From CAYVBN01 sp964538565 (GTDB lineage: Bacteria; Pseudomonadota; Alphaproteobacteria; Rhizobiales; Xanthobacteraceae): a stretch of DNA of 27,972 bases. The DNA lies in contig CAZIGW010000121.1 in the NCBI GenBank assembly GCA_964538565.1, positions 1 to 27,972 on the forward strand, given 5' to 3'. A program made the position numbers and the translations under genes. Below the pieces are notes generated by a model that was not told the DNA's origin, ran no database searches, and worked only from the letters and a program-made list of their open reading frames with translations. Within the stretch, counting starts at the first letter, position 1. Each line of letters opens with the position of its first letter. Shown one piece after another: positions 8,044-16,434 of the stretch.

Positions 8044-8370
8044 ATTTCCTCCCTGACCCCCGGCGCGCCGTAGAAAATCTGAAGGGCGGCGCATCTTCGC
8101 TGTGCGGACCTGCTTGTGAACGGCGCATATGCGCAAAGGCGCTTCACTCTGCCTTCGTGATGGCCTATGTGACGTTCCGAAGTCCCGCAGTCTACGTGGG
8201 CCGAACGGCAAGGCAACATCGGTCGTGCAGGGCCCGAGCGATTGCTGCACCGCAACGGCCCTGAATCCCGCCGTATCTGACCATCGAGACGGAGCCGTCC
8301 CGTCCAACCAGTCCAGGCCGCAGCCGTCTCGCGGAAGCGCCGTTCGCCCCATCACCCAGGAGGACTATCG
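8044..8370. other. 327-bp divergent intergenic region
   Basis: This gap separates the divergent TctC and class II aldolase genes and must hold both promoters. It contains a perfect 12-bp palindrome GCGCATATGCGC (8123-8134). Clear ribosome-binding sites are present at each end (GGAGGAAAT before the TctC start, AGGAGGA before 8371). No convincing ORF, RNA gene or repeat was seen. Confidence 0.5.
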
Positions 8371-9225
8371 ATGCCCGATGCCTTGGCGCAGTTGCGTGAG
8401 GAACTCGCGATTTCCAACCATATTCTGTCCAATGAGGGCGTCCTCGATGCATTCGGGCACGTAAGTGTCCGCCATCCGACGGACCCGGGACGGTTTCTCA
8501 TTTCGCGGCACCGGGCGCCGGAGCTGGTCGAACCCTCCGACATCCTCGAGATGACGCTGGATTGCCAGCCGGTCGTGCCGACGAACGTCCGCCTCTATGG
8601 CGAGTGCGTCATTCACGGTTGCATCTACCAGGCGCGGCCCGACGTCCAGGCGGTCTGCCATCATCACGCTCCGGAGGTCATGCCCTACGCGATCGCCGGC
8701 GTGCCGCTGGTGCCGATCTTTCACCTCGGCGCGCCGATCGGGCCGAAGGTGCCGATCTGGGACAGCCGCGATGACTTCGGCGACACCGCCCTGGTCGTGG
8801 TCAAGCCCGAGGAAGGCCGTTCGCTCGCCAAGGCGCTCGGACCGCACTGGGTCGTGCTGATGCGTCGCCACGGAGCGACGGTGGTCGGCACCTCCCTGCG
8901 CGAACTGGTGTTCCGGACCGTGTATTCCTGCCGCAACGCTGGCCTGCAGACGCAGGCCCACCTTCTCGGGCACGTCGGCGCGCTGACGCCCGAGGAAATC
9001 GAGCAGGCGCGTGCCTACAACCTGCGGCCCGGTCCGGTGGGGCGCGCCTGGGACTACTGGGTGAGGCAGCTGGAGAAAGGCAAAGGCGCGAGCCGGGCAC
9101 CCGCTCCGAAGAGCGCCGCCTCGAGCCGGCGCGCGGCGCCGGCAAAATCCGCCAAGCGCAGCGCCGCCAAGCCGGCGCGCTCGGGCCGCGCCGCGAAGCC
9201 GGCGAAGAAGAAGGGCCGGCGCTGA
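8371..9225 (+). CDS. Class II aldolase/adducin-family enzyme with a basic Ala/Lys-rich tail
   Basis: A 284-residue protein with a normal class II aldolase core (1-235) followed by an unusual tail. The core shows FGHVSVRHP (28-36), E78 and H82 in GECVIHGCIY, the metal site CHHHAPEV (H97-H99) and H167 in RRHGAT. Such proteins bind Zn or another divalent metal and cleave aldol substrates or decarboxylate hydroxy-aromatic acids. Residues 236-284 consist almost only of K, R, A, P, S and G, like a histone H1 C-terminus, and are not expected in this family. ATG-8371 has a strong AGGAGGA site. The gene is divergent from the TctC gene and converges on the phosphate permease gene. The substrate is unknown. 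Confidence 0.88.
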   Translation: MPDALAQLREELAISNHILSNEGVLDAFGHVSVRHPTDPGRFLISRHRAPELVEPSDILEMTLDCQPVVPTNVRLYGECVIHGCIYQARPDVQAVCHHHAPEVMPYAIAGVPLVPIFHLGAPIGPKVPIWDSRDDFGDTALVVVKPEEGRSLAKALGPHWVVLMRRHGATVVGTSLRELVFRTVYSCRNAGLQTQAHLLGHVGALTPEEIEQARAYNLRPGPVGRAWDYWVRQLEKGKGASRAPAPKSAASSRRAAPAKSAKRSAAKPARSGRAAKPAKKKGRR

Positions 9226-9236
9226 GCGCGTCCGCA

Positions 9237-9268
9237 GAGCGCCGGCGGCCCAGGCGCGGCCGGCGCTC
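9237..9268. terminator. Bidirectional hairpin between aldolase and pit genes
   Basis: GAGCGCCGGC (9237-9246) and GCCGGCGCTC (9259-9268) form a perfect 10-bp stem with a 12-nt loop. It fills the 46-bp gap between the two convergent stop codons. The stem is very GC-rich but lacks a T-tract; position strongly suggests termination in both directions. Confidence 0.6.
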
Positions 9269-9271
9269 CGA

Positions 9272-10279
9272 TCACTCGATCACTCCGCCGAGCGCGTAGA
9301 ACAGCGCCCCCACCAGCGCGGCCGCCGGGATCGTCACCACCCAGGCGACCACGATGTTGTTTGCCACGTTCCAGCGGACGGCGGCGGCCTTGCGGGCCGC
9401 GCCGACGCCGACGATCGAGCCGGTGATCGTGTGCGTGGTCGAGACCGGCACGCCCAGCCACGTGGCGAGAAAGAGCGTGATCGCCCCTCCCGTTTCCGCG
9501 CAGAACCCCTGCATCGGCGTGAGGCGGGTGATGCGAGATCCCATGGTGCGCACGATGCGCCAGCCGCCGAACAGGGTCCCGAGCCCCATCGCCGCCTGGC
9601 AGCTCAGCACCACCCAGAAGGGCACGTGAAACTCGCCTTCGAGATAGCCCTGCGAGTACAGCAGGACCGCGATGATCCCCATCGTCTTCTGCGCGTCGTT
9701 CCCGCCGTGGCCGAGGGAATAGAGCGAGGCGGAGACGAACTGCAGCGACCGGAACGCGCGATCGACCGCGAAGGGCGTCCGCCGCACGAACAGCCAGGAG
9801 ATCGCGAGCACGAACAGCAGCGCCAGAACGAATCCGCCGAGCGGGGAGAGGACGATGGCGGCGATCGTCTTGCCGAGGCCGCCCCACACCACGGCGCCGA
9901 TCCCCCCTCTCGCCACGCCGGCGCCGACGAGGCCGCCGATCAGCGCATGCGAACTGCTCGACGGAATCCCGACCACCCAGGTGATGACGTTCCAGACGAT
10001 CGCGCCCATGAGGGCGCCGAACACCACGCGCGGATTGACGACCTGCGGATCGATGATGCCGGTCCCGAGCGTCTGCGCCACATGCAGGCCGAAGAACAGG
10101 AAGGCGACGAAATTGAAGAATGCCGCCCAGGCGACCGCATAGTCGGGCCGCAGCACGCGCGTCGAGACGATCGTGGCGATCGAATTGGCCGCATCATGCA
10201 GACCGTTGAGAAAATCGAACAGCAGCGCGACCGCGACCAGCCCCACGAGGACGGGAAAAGCCAGAGTGACGGCCTGCAT
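9272..10279 (-). CDS. pit: Low-affinity inorganic phosphate transporter, PiT family
   Basis: A 335-residue integral membrane protein that imports phosphate, usually as a metal-phosphate complex driven by the proton gradient. The N-terminal FDFLNGLHDAANSIATIVSTR and the C-terminal GVPVSTTHTITGSIVGVG are the duplicated PiT signatures. About ten hydrophobic segments alternate with short loops. It lies 20 bp downstream of the DUF47 gene on the same strand; this DUF47-pit pair is a widespread operon in which the DUF47 protein is thought to modulate Pit. No Pho-box-like CTGTCAT repeats were seen upstream of the pair. Confidence 0.95.
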   Translation of the reverse strand: MQAVTLAFPVLVGLVAVALLFDFLNGLHDAANSIATIVSTRVLRPDYAVAWAAFFNFVAFLFFGLHVAQTLGTGIIDPQVVNPRVVFGALMGAIVWNVITWVVGIPSSSSHALIGGLVGAGVARGGIGAVVWGGLGKTIAAIVLSPLGGFVLALLFVLAISWLFVRRTPFAVDRAFRSLQFVSASLYSLGHGGNDAQKTMGIIAVLLYSQGYLEGEFHVPFWVVLSCQAAMGLGTLFGGWRIVRTMGSRITRLTPMQGFCAETGGAITLFLATWLGVPVSTTHTITGSIVGVGAARKAAAVRWNVANNIVVAWVVTIPAAALVGALFYALGGVIE

Positions 10280-10299
10280 CTCGTTTTCTGTCCCGAAAA

Positions 10300-10941
10300 T
10301 CAGACGTGTTCGATGACGATGCCGTGCAACTCGTTCGCTACGTCGTCAAAGCGATCGACCACCTTTTCCAAATGATCATAGATTTCGTTGCCGATGAAGA
10401 AACTCATCGGATTGCCGGCCTGCTTGTGGAAAAGGTCCTTCAGACCAAGATCGTGAAGCTCGTCGGCGCGTCCTTCGATCTGCGAGATCTGCTCGGTAAT
10501 TGCCGAAAGGCGCACGGCTTCGCCGCTGATCGAGCGCAGCAGCGGGATGGCGTCGCGCACCAGCAGGGAGCAATTGACGATGGCGTCCCCCATCTCGCGC
10601 ATCGGCGGTTCGAACGAGCGCACGTCGAACAGCATGATGGCCTTGGCGGTCTTCTGCATCTGGTCGATGCTGTTGTCCATCGAGGTGATGAGATCCCGGA
10701 TGGCGCCGCGGTCGATCGGCGTGATGAAGCTGCGGCGGACCGCGATCAGGACCTCGCGCGTGACGTCGTCGGCATCGTGCTCGCGCTCCATCACGGTCTG
10801 GCAGTGCCGGGGCACGGCGTCGCCTCCGTCCAGCATGGCGCGCAATGCCTTGGCGCCGCCGACCACCGCCTCGGAGTGGCGGGCGAACAGGTCGAAGAAG
10901 CGGTGCTCCTTGGGCATCAACGCTTGGAACCAGGTCAGCAT
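10300..10941 (-). CDS. DUF47 family protein, PhoU-like partner of Pit
   Basis: A 213-residue, mostly alpha-helical cytoplasmic protein of the DUF47/PhoU-like family. The N-terminus (MLTWFQALMPKEHRFFDLFARHSEAV) and the motif EREHDADDVTREV (72-84), followed by FITPIDRGAIRDLITSMDN, are typical; the acidic ExxxD repeats probably bind metal. It is thought to regulate or stabilise the Pit phosphate transporter encoded 20 bp downstream. GAGAGGA lies before ATG-10941. A 173-bp gap separates it from the upstream dihydroxyphthalate-decarboxylase-like gene, so the pair probably has its own promoter there. Confidence 0.93.
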   Translation of the reverse strand: MLTWFQALMPKEHRFFDLFARHSEAVVGGAKALRAMLDGGDAVPRHCQTVMEREHDADDVTREVLIAVRRSFITPIDRGAIRDLITSMDNSIDQMQKTAKAIMLFDVRSFEPPMREMGDAIVNCSLLVRDAIPLLRSISGEAVRLSAITEQISQIEGRADELHDLGLKDLFHKQAGNPMSFFIGNEIYDHLEKVVDRFDDVANELHGIVIEHV

Positions 10942-11114
10942 CGGGTCCTCTCAGGCGCTCCGCGGCGCGAATCATCGGCGCGACCAGAGTCGCCGCAAAA
11001 GGCTCGGCCGCAAGCGGAAATCTCCGGCCTGTGAGTTGCGCACGCGGCGCAGGCGAATTGAGGTGCCGACCGCCGCAGCGAAAACTCCGGCTTGACGACC
11101 CGGTTCCGGAGGCT

Positions 11115-12107
11115 TCAGCCCTGATCCACGGCGTCGAGCGTGCTCGGGTGGAACAATCGCGTCGGATCGAGCGGCGCCTTCACGAGCCCGTCCGCCATCG
11201 CGTAGCGGATCATGGCCTCGAGCACCGGCAAGTTCTGCTTCAGCCCGTAGGGCCACGGATTGGTCCCGAGAACCGCGACCGTCTCGGCGACATGGTCGGC
11301 GATCCACGGCAATGCCACGCGCGGCGTGTTGACGAGCTTCAACTCCGCGAACGACAGCGCCTTGGCCCTGACGAAGGCGCGAAACAGCTCGACCGGCAAC
11401 CAGGGGTAGGCCTCGGCCACGTCCCGGCGCACCGTGAGCGTGTGCATAATGGGAAAGATGCCGCTCGACTTGAAATAGGCGATCTCGGCCTCGCGATAGT
11501 TCGGGAACAGCCGGTCGACCGGCGCGGACCTGTTCGCGAAGCATCGCGGCGGCCGGGTGGAGAAGATCGCGTCGAGCTCGCCCTTGGTCAGCAGGCTGTC
11601 GAGCGACTCGGTCGCCGCAATGGGCTGCACGTCGATCGCGGCCGCGAGTTCGACGGGCTTGCGGGGGCCGCTCGGCTGGTCGAGGCCGCCGACGCGCCAG
11701 GCGACGTCTCCGCGCGCGAGGCCATATTGGTCGGCGAGGATTCCCCGCAGCCAGAGCGAAGCGGTCTGCTGGAATTCGGTCAGTCCGATGCGCCTGCCTT
11801 TGAGATCAGCCGGCGTGCGGATGCCGCGGTCGGTCCGCACGTAGATCGCGGCGTGCCGGAAGGCGCGGGAGAGAAACACCGGCACGCCGACGTAGTGGCT
11901 CTCGCCGTTCGCGGTCGCCAGGATGTGATTTCCCATCGACAGCTCGGTGATGTCGAACGCGCGGTCGCGCAGGGCGCGGCGGAAGATGTCCTCGGGCTCT
12001 CCGGGCAGCGGAACGATGCGGCATCCGGGAATTTCGACGCGGCCGTCGAGAATGGGACGCGAGCGGTCGGTCGCCGCGCAGGCCAGGGTGAGGGTGATCT
12101 TCTCCAT
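11115..12107 (-). CDS. 4,5-dihydroxyphthalate decarboxylase-like / solute-binding-fold protein
   Basis: A 330-residue protein with the periplasmic-binding-protein fold but no signal peptide. It begins MEKITLTLACAATDRSRPILDGRV and contains DITELSMGNHI and the segment RTPADLKGRRIGLTEFQQTA. This pattern matches the Pht5-like 4,5-dihydroxyphthalate decarboxylase family, which is related to NMT1/TauA binding proteins. It could be a decarboxylase of an aromatic diacid or a cytoplasmic ligand-binding protein; sequence alone does not decide. GAGGAAA precedes ATG-12107. An alternative ATG at 12155 adds 16 residues and overlaps the stop of the methyltransferase gene as ATGA, so both starts are possible. 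It is probably co-transcribed with that methyltransferase. Confidence 0.8.
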   Translation of the reverse strand: MEKITLTLACAATDRSRPILDGRVEIPGCRIVPLPGEPEDIFRRALRDRAFDITELSMGNHILATANGESHYVGVPVFLSRAFRHAAIYVRTDRGIRTPADLKGRRIGLTEFQQTASLWLRGILADQYGLARGDVAWRVGGLDQPSGPRKPVELAAAIDVQPIAATESLDSLLTKGELDAIFSTRPPRCFANRSAPVDRLFPNYREAEIAYFKSSGIFPIMHTLTVRRDVAEAYPWLPVELFRAFVRAKALSFAELKLVNTPRVALPWIADHVAETVAVLGTNPWPYGLKQNLPVLEAMIRYAMADGLVKAPLDPTRLFHPSTLDAVDQG

Positions 12108-12151
12108 CGCGGTTTCCTCGGCGAGCTGCTGGGGTCGGGAATGAACGATGC

Positions 12152-12910
12152 TCATGGGATCGCCAGAAAGGTTTCAACCGCGACCTCGCGGGTGAAGACG
12201 CCGTTCCGTGCATGTGCCAGGCAGAAAGCGTTCAACGCCGCCTCGGCCGTCCCCCGACGCCGTTCGTCGATCAGGTTCCATCCGCTGCGCGACTGGAAAA
12301 ACGCAAGCGCCTCAACGAGCGGAAACGTCTCGACCGTACGCACCACGTGGGTTTTCGGACGCCCGGACAGGCGCGCCTCGAGAATCGCGGACGGATCGTA
12401 TCCCTTGCGGGAATCCGGGATCGGCGCATCGACGAACTGCGTCAGCAGATCGTGAAATGCGCGGCGCAGTTCCGCCGATCCGTTCTTGCGGGCGATTGCG
12501 ACCACCCCTCCCGGCCTCAGAAGGCGGACGATTTCGTCGAGCGCCGAACGCGGCTCGAACCAGTGAAAGGAGCTGAAGCAGGTGACGGCGTCGAAAATCC
12601 CGCCGCGCAGCGGAACCGCGCCGGCCTCGGCGACGACGTAGGGGATCGCCCCGGAGGAGCGCTCGGCCGCCCGCGCGATCATCCGGACGTCGAGATCGCA
12701 GCCGATGACGTCCGCTCCGCGCTCGGCGAGCTGGCGCGTGGCGAGGCCGGTGCCGCAGCCGAGATCGAGGACGAAAGGCCGGGGGGCCGGAACGTGACTC
12801 AAGATAAAGTCGATCGTCTCCTCGGGAAACGACTTGCGGCCACGTGCATAGTTTGCGCTGAGCGGCCCGAAATGGGCGGGCCGGGTCAGGCGACCGCATT
12901 CGAACGACAT
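12152..12910 (-). CDS. Class I SAM-dependent methyltransferase
   Basis: A 252-residue cytoplasmic methyltransferase of the UbiE/BioC-like type. Motif I is VLDLGCGTGLATRQLA, motif II is the acidic strand DVIGCDLD, and the post-motif segment is FDAVTCFSSFHWFEP followed by LRPGGVVAIARK. FGPLSANYARGRKSFP at the N-terminus is also typical of this group. The acceptor substrate cannot be told. The start at ATG-12910 is chosen because similarity begins just after it and upstream sequence in the frame is non-family shadow. It is divergent from the ornithine cyclodeaminase-like gene (162-bp gap) and may be translationally coupled to the next minus-strand gene. Confidence 0.88.
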   Translation of the reverse strand: MSFECGRLTRPAHFGPLSANYARGRKSFPEETIDFILSHVPAPRPFVLDLGCGTGLATRQLAERGADVIGCDLDVRMIARAAERSSGAIPYVVAEAGAVPLRGGIFDAVTCFSSFHWFEPRSALDEIVRLLRPGGVVAIARKNGSAELRRAFHDLLTQFVDAPIPDSRKGYDPSAILEARLSGRPKTHVVRTVETFPLVEALAFFQSRSGWNLIDERRRGTAEAALNAFCLAHARNGVFTREVAVETFLAIP

Positions 12911-13072
12911 GCGCGCGTCGGCGTCCTCTTGATGAGCCGGGTGATCCTCGGCCCGAGCGGAAAAAGGCGGGCGATCTTCTGCCGATTTTACTTTGTTTGT
13001 CCACCCGTTGTCGGCTCTACTCGGCGGCGCCCGGTGCAGTGCGCGCCTGCCGGTCGCGATTGGAATGAACCC

Positions 13073-14146
13073 ATGACCCTGATCCTGTCGAACGCCGATG
13101 TCGAGAAGCTGCTGACGATGCCCGAGTGCATCGCCGCGCTGGAAGAAGCCTACGTGGAATTGGCCGAGGGGCGCGGCGTCTCGCGAACGCGTTCCGACTG
13201 CTTCACGCCCACCACGCGTCCCGATGCGCTCTACAGCCTCAAGTCGATGGACGGCGTCGTGCCCAAGCTCGGCGTCGGCGCCGTGCGCATCAACTCCGAC
13301 ATCGTCACCTGGCCGAAACAGGTCAACAACGCGCGGCGCGTCAAGGTGCCGGCCGCTCCGAACGATCGCTATGTCGGGCTGGTGCTGCTGTTCTCGGCCG
13401 AGAACGGCGAGCCGCTCGCGATCCTGCCCGACGGCGTGCTCCAGCGCATGCGGGTCGGCGCCGCGAACGGGCTGGGAATCAAGTACCTGGCCCGCCCGGA
13501 CGCGAGCACAATCGGAATTCTCGGCTCCGGCTGGCAGGCCGGCACGCAATTGATGGCGGCCTGCGCGGTGCGACCCATCCGGCAAATTCGCTGCTTCAGT
13601 CCCAACCGGGCCCACCGCGAAGCATTCTGCAGCGAGATGACGTCTTTTCTGGGCGTCGAGGTGGTCCCGGTGGAGCAGCCGGAAGAGGCCGTCGCCGGCG
13701 CCGATGTCGTGATGTGCGCCAGCAATTCGATCGATCCGATCTTCTTCGCGCATTGGATCGAGCCCGGCATGCACCTGAGTTCGATCAAGCGGCCGGAGAT
13801 CGAGACGACGGCGCTGCGCCGCGCCGACCGCATCGTGCTCCACAGCAGCGACGCCAAGCCGATCCACGTCATGACGAGCGACCTCGCCGTGCCGGAGAAG
13901 CAGAAGAACAAGGGCTGGGAGGTGGCCGAGGACATCGATTTCCGCAACCTCCCGACCCTGCCGCAGCTGATCGCCGGACGCGCGGAGGGGCGCAGCTCCG
14001 ACGAGCAGGTCACCTGCTTCCTCAACAACATCGGGCTCGGATACCAGTTCGCAGCCGCCGGTTCCGTCGTCTACCGCAAGGCCAAGGCGAGCGGCCTCGG
14101 GCACGAACTGCCGACCGACTGGTTCACCGAAGACGTGCATCCCTGA
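13073..14146 (+). CDS. Ornithine cyclodeaminase / mu-crystallin family protein
   Basis: A 357-residue NAD(P)-dependent protein. The N-terminal LSNADVEKLLTMPECIAALEEAYVELAEG is the standard family opening. R127 in LQRMRVGAANGLGIKYLAR matches the substrate-site region, and the Rossmann loop is GILGSGWQAGTQL (about 148-160), where GSGWQA replaces the usual GxGxQA. Members include ornithine cyclodeaminase, alanine dehydrogenase, ketimine reductases and many of unknown substrate; the divergent middle section (INSDIVTWPKQVNN) argues for a non-ornithine substrate. It is followed after 122 bp by a solute-binding protein on the same strand, which may supply its substrate (inference). Confidence 0.9.
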   Translation: MTLILSNADVEKLLTMPECIAALEEAYVELAEGRGVSRTRSDCFTPTTRPDALYSLKSMDGVVPKLGVGAVRINSDIVTWPKQVNNARRVKVPAAPNDRYVGLVLLFSAENGEPLAILPDGVLQRMRVGAANGLGIKYLARPDASTIGILGSGWQAGTQLMAACAVRPIRQIRCFSPNRAHREAFCSEMTSFLGVEVVPVEQPEEAVAGADVVMCASNSIDPIFFAHWIEPGMHLSSIKRPEIETTALRRADRIVLHSSDAKPIHVMTSDLAVPEKQKNKGWEVAEDIDFRNLPTLPQLIAGRAEGRSSDEQVTCFLNNIGLGYQFAAAGSVVYRKAKASGLGHELPTDWFTEDVHP

Positions 14147-14157
14147 TCCGGCGCGCC

Positions 14158-14181
14158 CGGGCGGGACGCTTCGGCCGCCCG
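14158..14181 (+). terminator. Possible hairpin after the cyclodeaminase-like gene
   Basis: CGGGCGG (14158-14164) and CCGCCCG (14175-14181) form a 7-bp stem with a 10-nt loop starting 11 bp after the stop codon. There is no T-tract. It could be a weak terminator or an intercistronic hairpin before the downstream binding-protein gene. Confidence 0.4.
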
Positions 14182-14196
14182 ACACGCCGATGGCCT

Positions 14197-14213
14197 GCCG
14201 GTCCGGGACCGGC
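14197..14213. repeat. 17-bp palindrome upstream of NitT/TauT-type binding-protein gene
   Basis: GCCGGTCC-G-GGACCGGC (14197-14213) is a perfect inverted repeat with a single central base. It ends 55 bp before the ATG of the binding-protein gene. The tight symmetry would suit a dimeric regulator's operator or a short RNA hairpin; no evidence in the window distinguishes these. Confidence 0.4.
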
Positions 14214-14268
14214 TAACATCGGGCGATCGTTTCCGGTTGAGAAGAAACGAAGCCAGAGGGGAGGATCC

Positions 14269-15234
14269 ATGACAAGCCTCAACGCGCTGAAAGCCGGCTG
14301 CATCGTGGCCGTGGTCGCGTTCACCGGGATCTCGGCCGGCGCCGACGACTTGCTCAAAGTATCGGTCACGCAGCGCGGGCTGTGGGACACGTCGGTCACC
14401 GAGCTCGGCAAGCGCGCCGGCATCTTCAAGAAGCGCGGCCTCGACATCGAGATCCTCTACACGCAGGGCGGCCCGGAATCGCAACAGGCGGTTATCTCCG
14501 GCAGCATGAACCTGGCCTGCGGGGGCGGCATCGAAGCGTCGATCGGCGCCTACTCGCGCGGCGCGCCGGTGCGCATCATCGGCAGCGAGATGATCGGCTC
14601 GCCCGACACCTATTGGTACGTGAAGGCGGACTCGCCGATCAGATCGCTCAAGGACGCCGCCGGCAAGACGATCAGCTATTCGCAGAACGGCTCCTCGAGC
14701 CACGCGGCGCTGCTTTCGCTGCTCGATCAGTACAAGGTCGCCGCCAAGCCGGTCGCGACCGGCGGCCACCCGGCGACACTGACGATGGCGATGACCGGCC
14801 AGATCGACATCGGCCGCGGCGCCGCGCCGTTCGGCCTCGACCTCGTGGAGAAGGGCGAGATCCGCATCATCGCGCGCGGCAGCGAGATCGCCGCCCGCTC
14901 CGGCCAGACGGTGCGCGTCTGCATCGCCAATCTCGACACGCTGCAGAATCGCAAGGATACGGTCGCCCGCTTCATGCAGGGTTATCGCGACACGATCGAC
15001 TGGATGTATTCGGACCCCGCGGCGTTAAAGATGTACGAGGAATTCTCCAAGGTTCCCGAGCGGCTGATGCGGACCGCCCGCGACGAGTTCTTCCCCAAGA
15101 AGACCGTCTGGCCGGATGAAGTGAAAGGCCTCGACCTCGTCCTCGCCGACGCGCTCAAGAACAAGTTCATGCAGGCGCCGCTGTCGAAGCAGCAGGTCGC
15201 CGACATGGTGCAAATTCCCGCGCCCGTAAAATAG
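14269..15234 (+). CDS. ABC transporter substrate-binding protein, NitT/TauT (SsuA/NMT1-like) type
   Basis: A 321-residue exported binding protein. Residues 1-25 form a signal peptide (MTSLNALKAGCIVAVVAFTGISAGA). The mature protein shows the family pattern: GLWDTSVTELGKRAGIFKKRGLDIEIL, then GGPESQQAVISGSMNLACGGG (ligand pocket), SPIRSLKDAAGKTISYSQNGSSSH, and MTGQIDIGRG. Relatives bind nitrate, sulfonates, thiamine precursors or small aromatic acids. GAGGGGAGGA precedes ATG-14269. No cognate permease or ATPase is adjacent, so its partner is elsewhere. Its neighbours are a cyclodeaminase-like enzyme upstream and a sugar-type kinase downstream. Confidence 0.9.
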   Translation: MTSLNALKAGCIVAVVAFTGISAGADDLLKVSVTQRGLWDTSVTELGKRAGIFKKRGLDIEILYTQGGPESQQAVISGSMNLACGGGIEASIGAYSRGAPVRIIGSEMIGSPDTYWYVKADSPIRSLKDAAGKTISYSQNGSSSHAALLSLLDQYKVAAKPVATGGHPATLTMAMTGQIDIGRGAAPFGLDLVEKGEIRIIARGSEIAARSGQTVRVCIANLDTLQNRKDTVARFMQGYRDTIDWMYSDPAALKMYEEFSKVPERLMRTARDEFFPKKTVWPDEVKGLDLVLADALKNKFMQAPLSKQQVADMVQIPAPVK

Positions 15235-15292
15235 CACCGCGACACACCGGGACGCCCCACCGCAAGCGGCCCCCTTCCGACCGCCGCAGAAT

Positions 15293-15319
15293 CGCGGAGT
15301 CCTCGCGGCAGGACTCGCG
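15293..15319 (+). terminator. Hairpin after binding-protein gene
   Basis: GAGTCCT (15297-15303) and AGGACTC (15310-15316) form a 7-bp stem with a 6-nt loop, extended by CGC/GCG with one bulged G. It lies 59 bp after the stop and about 95 bp before the kinase start. It is a terminator candidate without a T-tract. Confidence 0.4.
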
Positions 15320-15413
15320 TGCGCCCGGATCATAGGGTAAGGCCGCGAGAGGCATGACGGCCTCGCGGCCGAACCGGCCTACTCACCATTTCGGACATTC
15401 CGCGATCAGCACG

Positions 15414-16313
15414 ATGCAGGCACTTTTCATCGGGCAGACCTATATCGACGTCACCTTCCTGACCGACCACATTCCGGTGGGCGACGAAAAATACGTGGCC
15501 TCCGACTATGCGGTCTCCTTCGGCGGGAACGCGGTGACGGCGGCGTTCTGCTGCGCCAAGCTGTCGATCAAGCCCGACCTGCTGGCGCCCGTCGCCGATG
15601 ACTGGCTCGGCCGCATGTTTCTCGACATGGCGATGAAATACGACATCCGGCTGCATCCGCGGAAGGTCGGCGCCTCTTCGCTGTCGTTCATCATGCCGAA
15701 GGACGGCAAGCGCGCGATCGTGCGCTGCCGCGACGATCACTATCTATCACCGTTTCCGATGCTCGATCTCACCGGCTGTCGCGCGCTGCACATCGACGGG
15801 CATCAACCGGACGCCGCGATCTTCTACGCTCGGCGTTGCCGCGAGGCGGGAATTCTCACCTCGCTCGACGGCGGGGGCCTTCGCTCGAACACGCACGAGC
15901 TCCTGGCCTTCATCGACGTCGCCATGGTGGCGGAGCGCCTCTGCGAGCAGATGCGCATGACGCCGCCCGCGATGCTCGACTATCTCAAGGGACGCGGCTG
16001 CCGGATCGGCGGCGTCACGCTCGGCGAGCGCGGGCTCATCTGGTACGATGAGACCGGGACGGTGCGGGCGAATCCCGCGCTGCCGATCCCGGCGAGCCGA
16101 GTCATCGACACCAGCGGAGCCGGCGACGTGTTTCATGGCGCCTACATCTATTCGTATCTGACCGACCCGTCGAAGACCTGGGCTGAACACCTTCTGTTCG
16201 GGCAGCATGCGGCGACGTTCAAGATTCAGCATCTCGGGAACGAGGCCGGACTGCCGACACTGGCCGACGTCGCGGCGATAGGTCGCGAATTCGGGCTCCA
16301 GCGCACGGTGTGA
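15414..16313 (+). CDS. PfkB-family carbohydrate kinase
   Basis: A 299-residue cytoplasmic kinase of the ribokinase/PfkB superfamily. Evidence is the N-terminal strand MQALFIGQTYIDVTF, the substrate-site loop SFGGNAVTAAFCCAKL (35-50), and the C-terminal signature IDTSGAGDVFHGAYIYSYL (231-249) with the catalytic base Asp238 and the anion hole GAGD. It phosphorylates a sugar, sugar acid or nucleoside-like alcohol; the exact substrate is unclear. ATG-15414 starts directly at the first beta strand; an in-frame ATG at 15354 would add 20 residues with no family resemblance. It stands alone between the binding-protein gene and crp1. Confidence 0.88.
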   Translation: MQALFIGQTYIDVTFLTDHIPVGDEKYVASDYAVSFGGNAVTAAFCCAKLSIKPDLLAPVADDWLGRMFLDMAMKYDIRLHPRKVGASSLSFIMPKDGKRAIVRCRDDHYLSPFPMLDLTGCRALHIDGHQPDAAIFYARRCREAGILTSLDGGGLRSNTHELLAFIDVAMVAERLCEQMRMTPPAMLDYLKGRGCRIGGVTLGERGLIWYDETGTVRANPALPIPASRVIDTSGAGDVFHGAYIYSYLTDPSKTWAEHLLFGQHAATFKIQHLGNEAGLPTLADVAAIGREFGLQRTV

Positions 16314-16434
16314 ATGGATGCTCGACGGTTTTCCGCCATTTCGTGGACCGAGCGCGGGTGGCCTCGACCGCGACGAACGGCGCGCAGTCTCTGCGTTCCT
16401 CGCGCACCATCGCACCAGGATGCACCTCACTCTG

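Noticed and set aside
10942..11114. Pho box upstream of the DUF47-pit pair
   Set aside because: No tandem CTGTCAT-like repeats could be found in the gap on either strand.
12911..14185. N-terminal extension of the minus-strand methyltransferase frame
   Set aside because: The extra 425 residues are the antisense of the cyclodeaminase-like gene and show no domain; family similarity starts just after ATG-12910.
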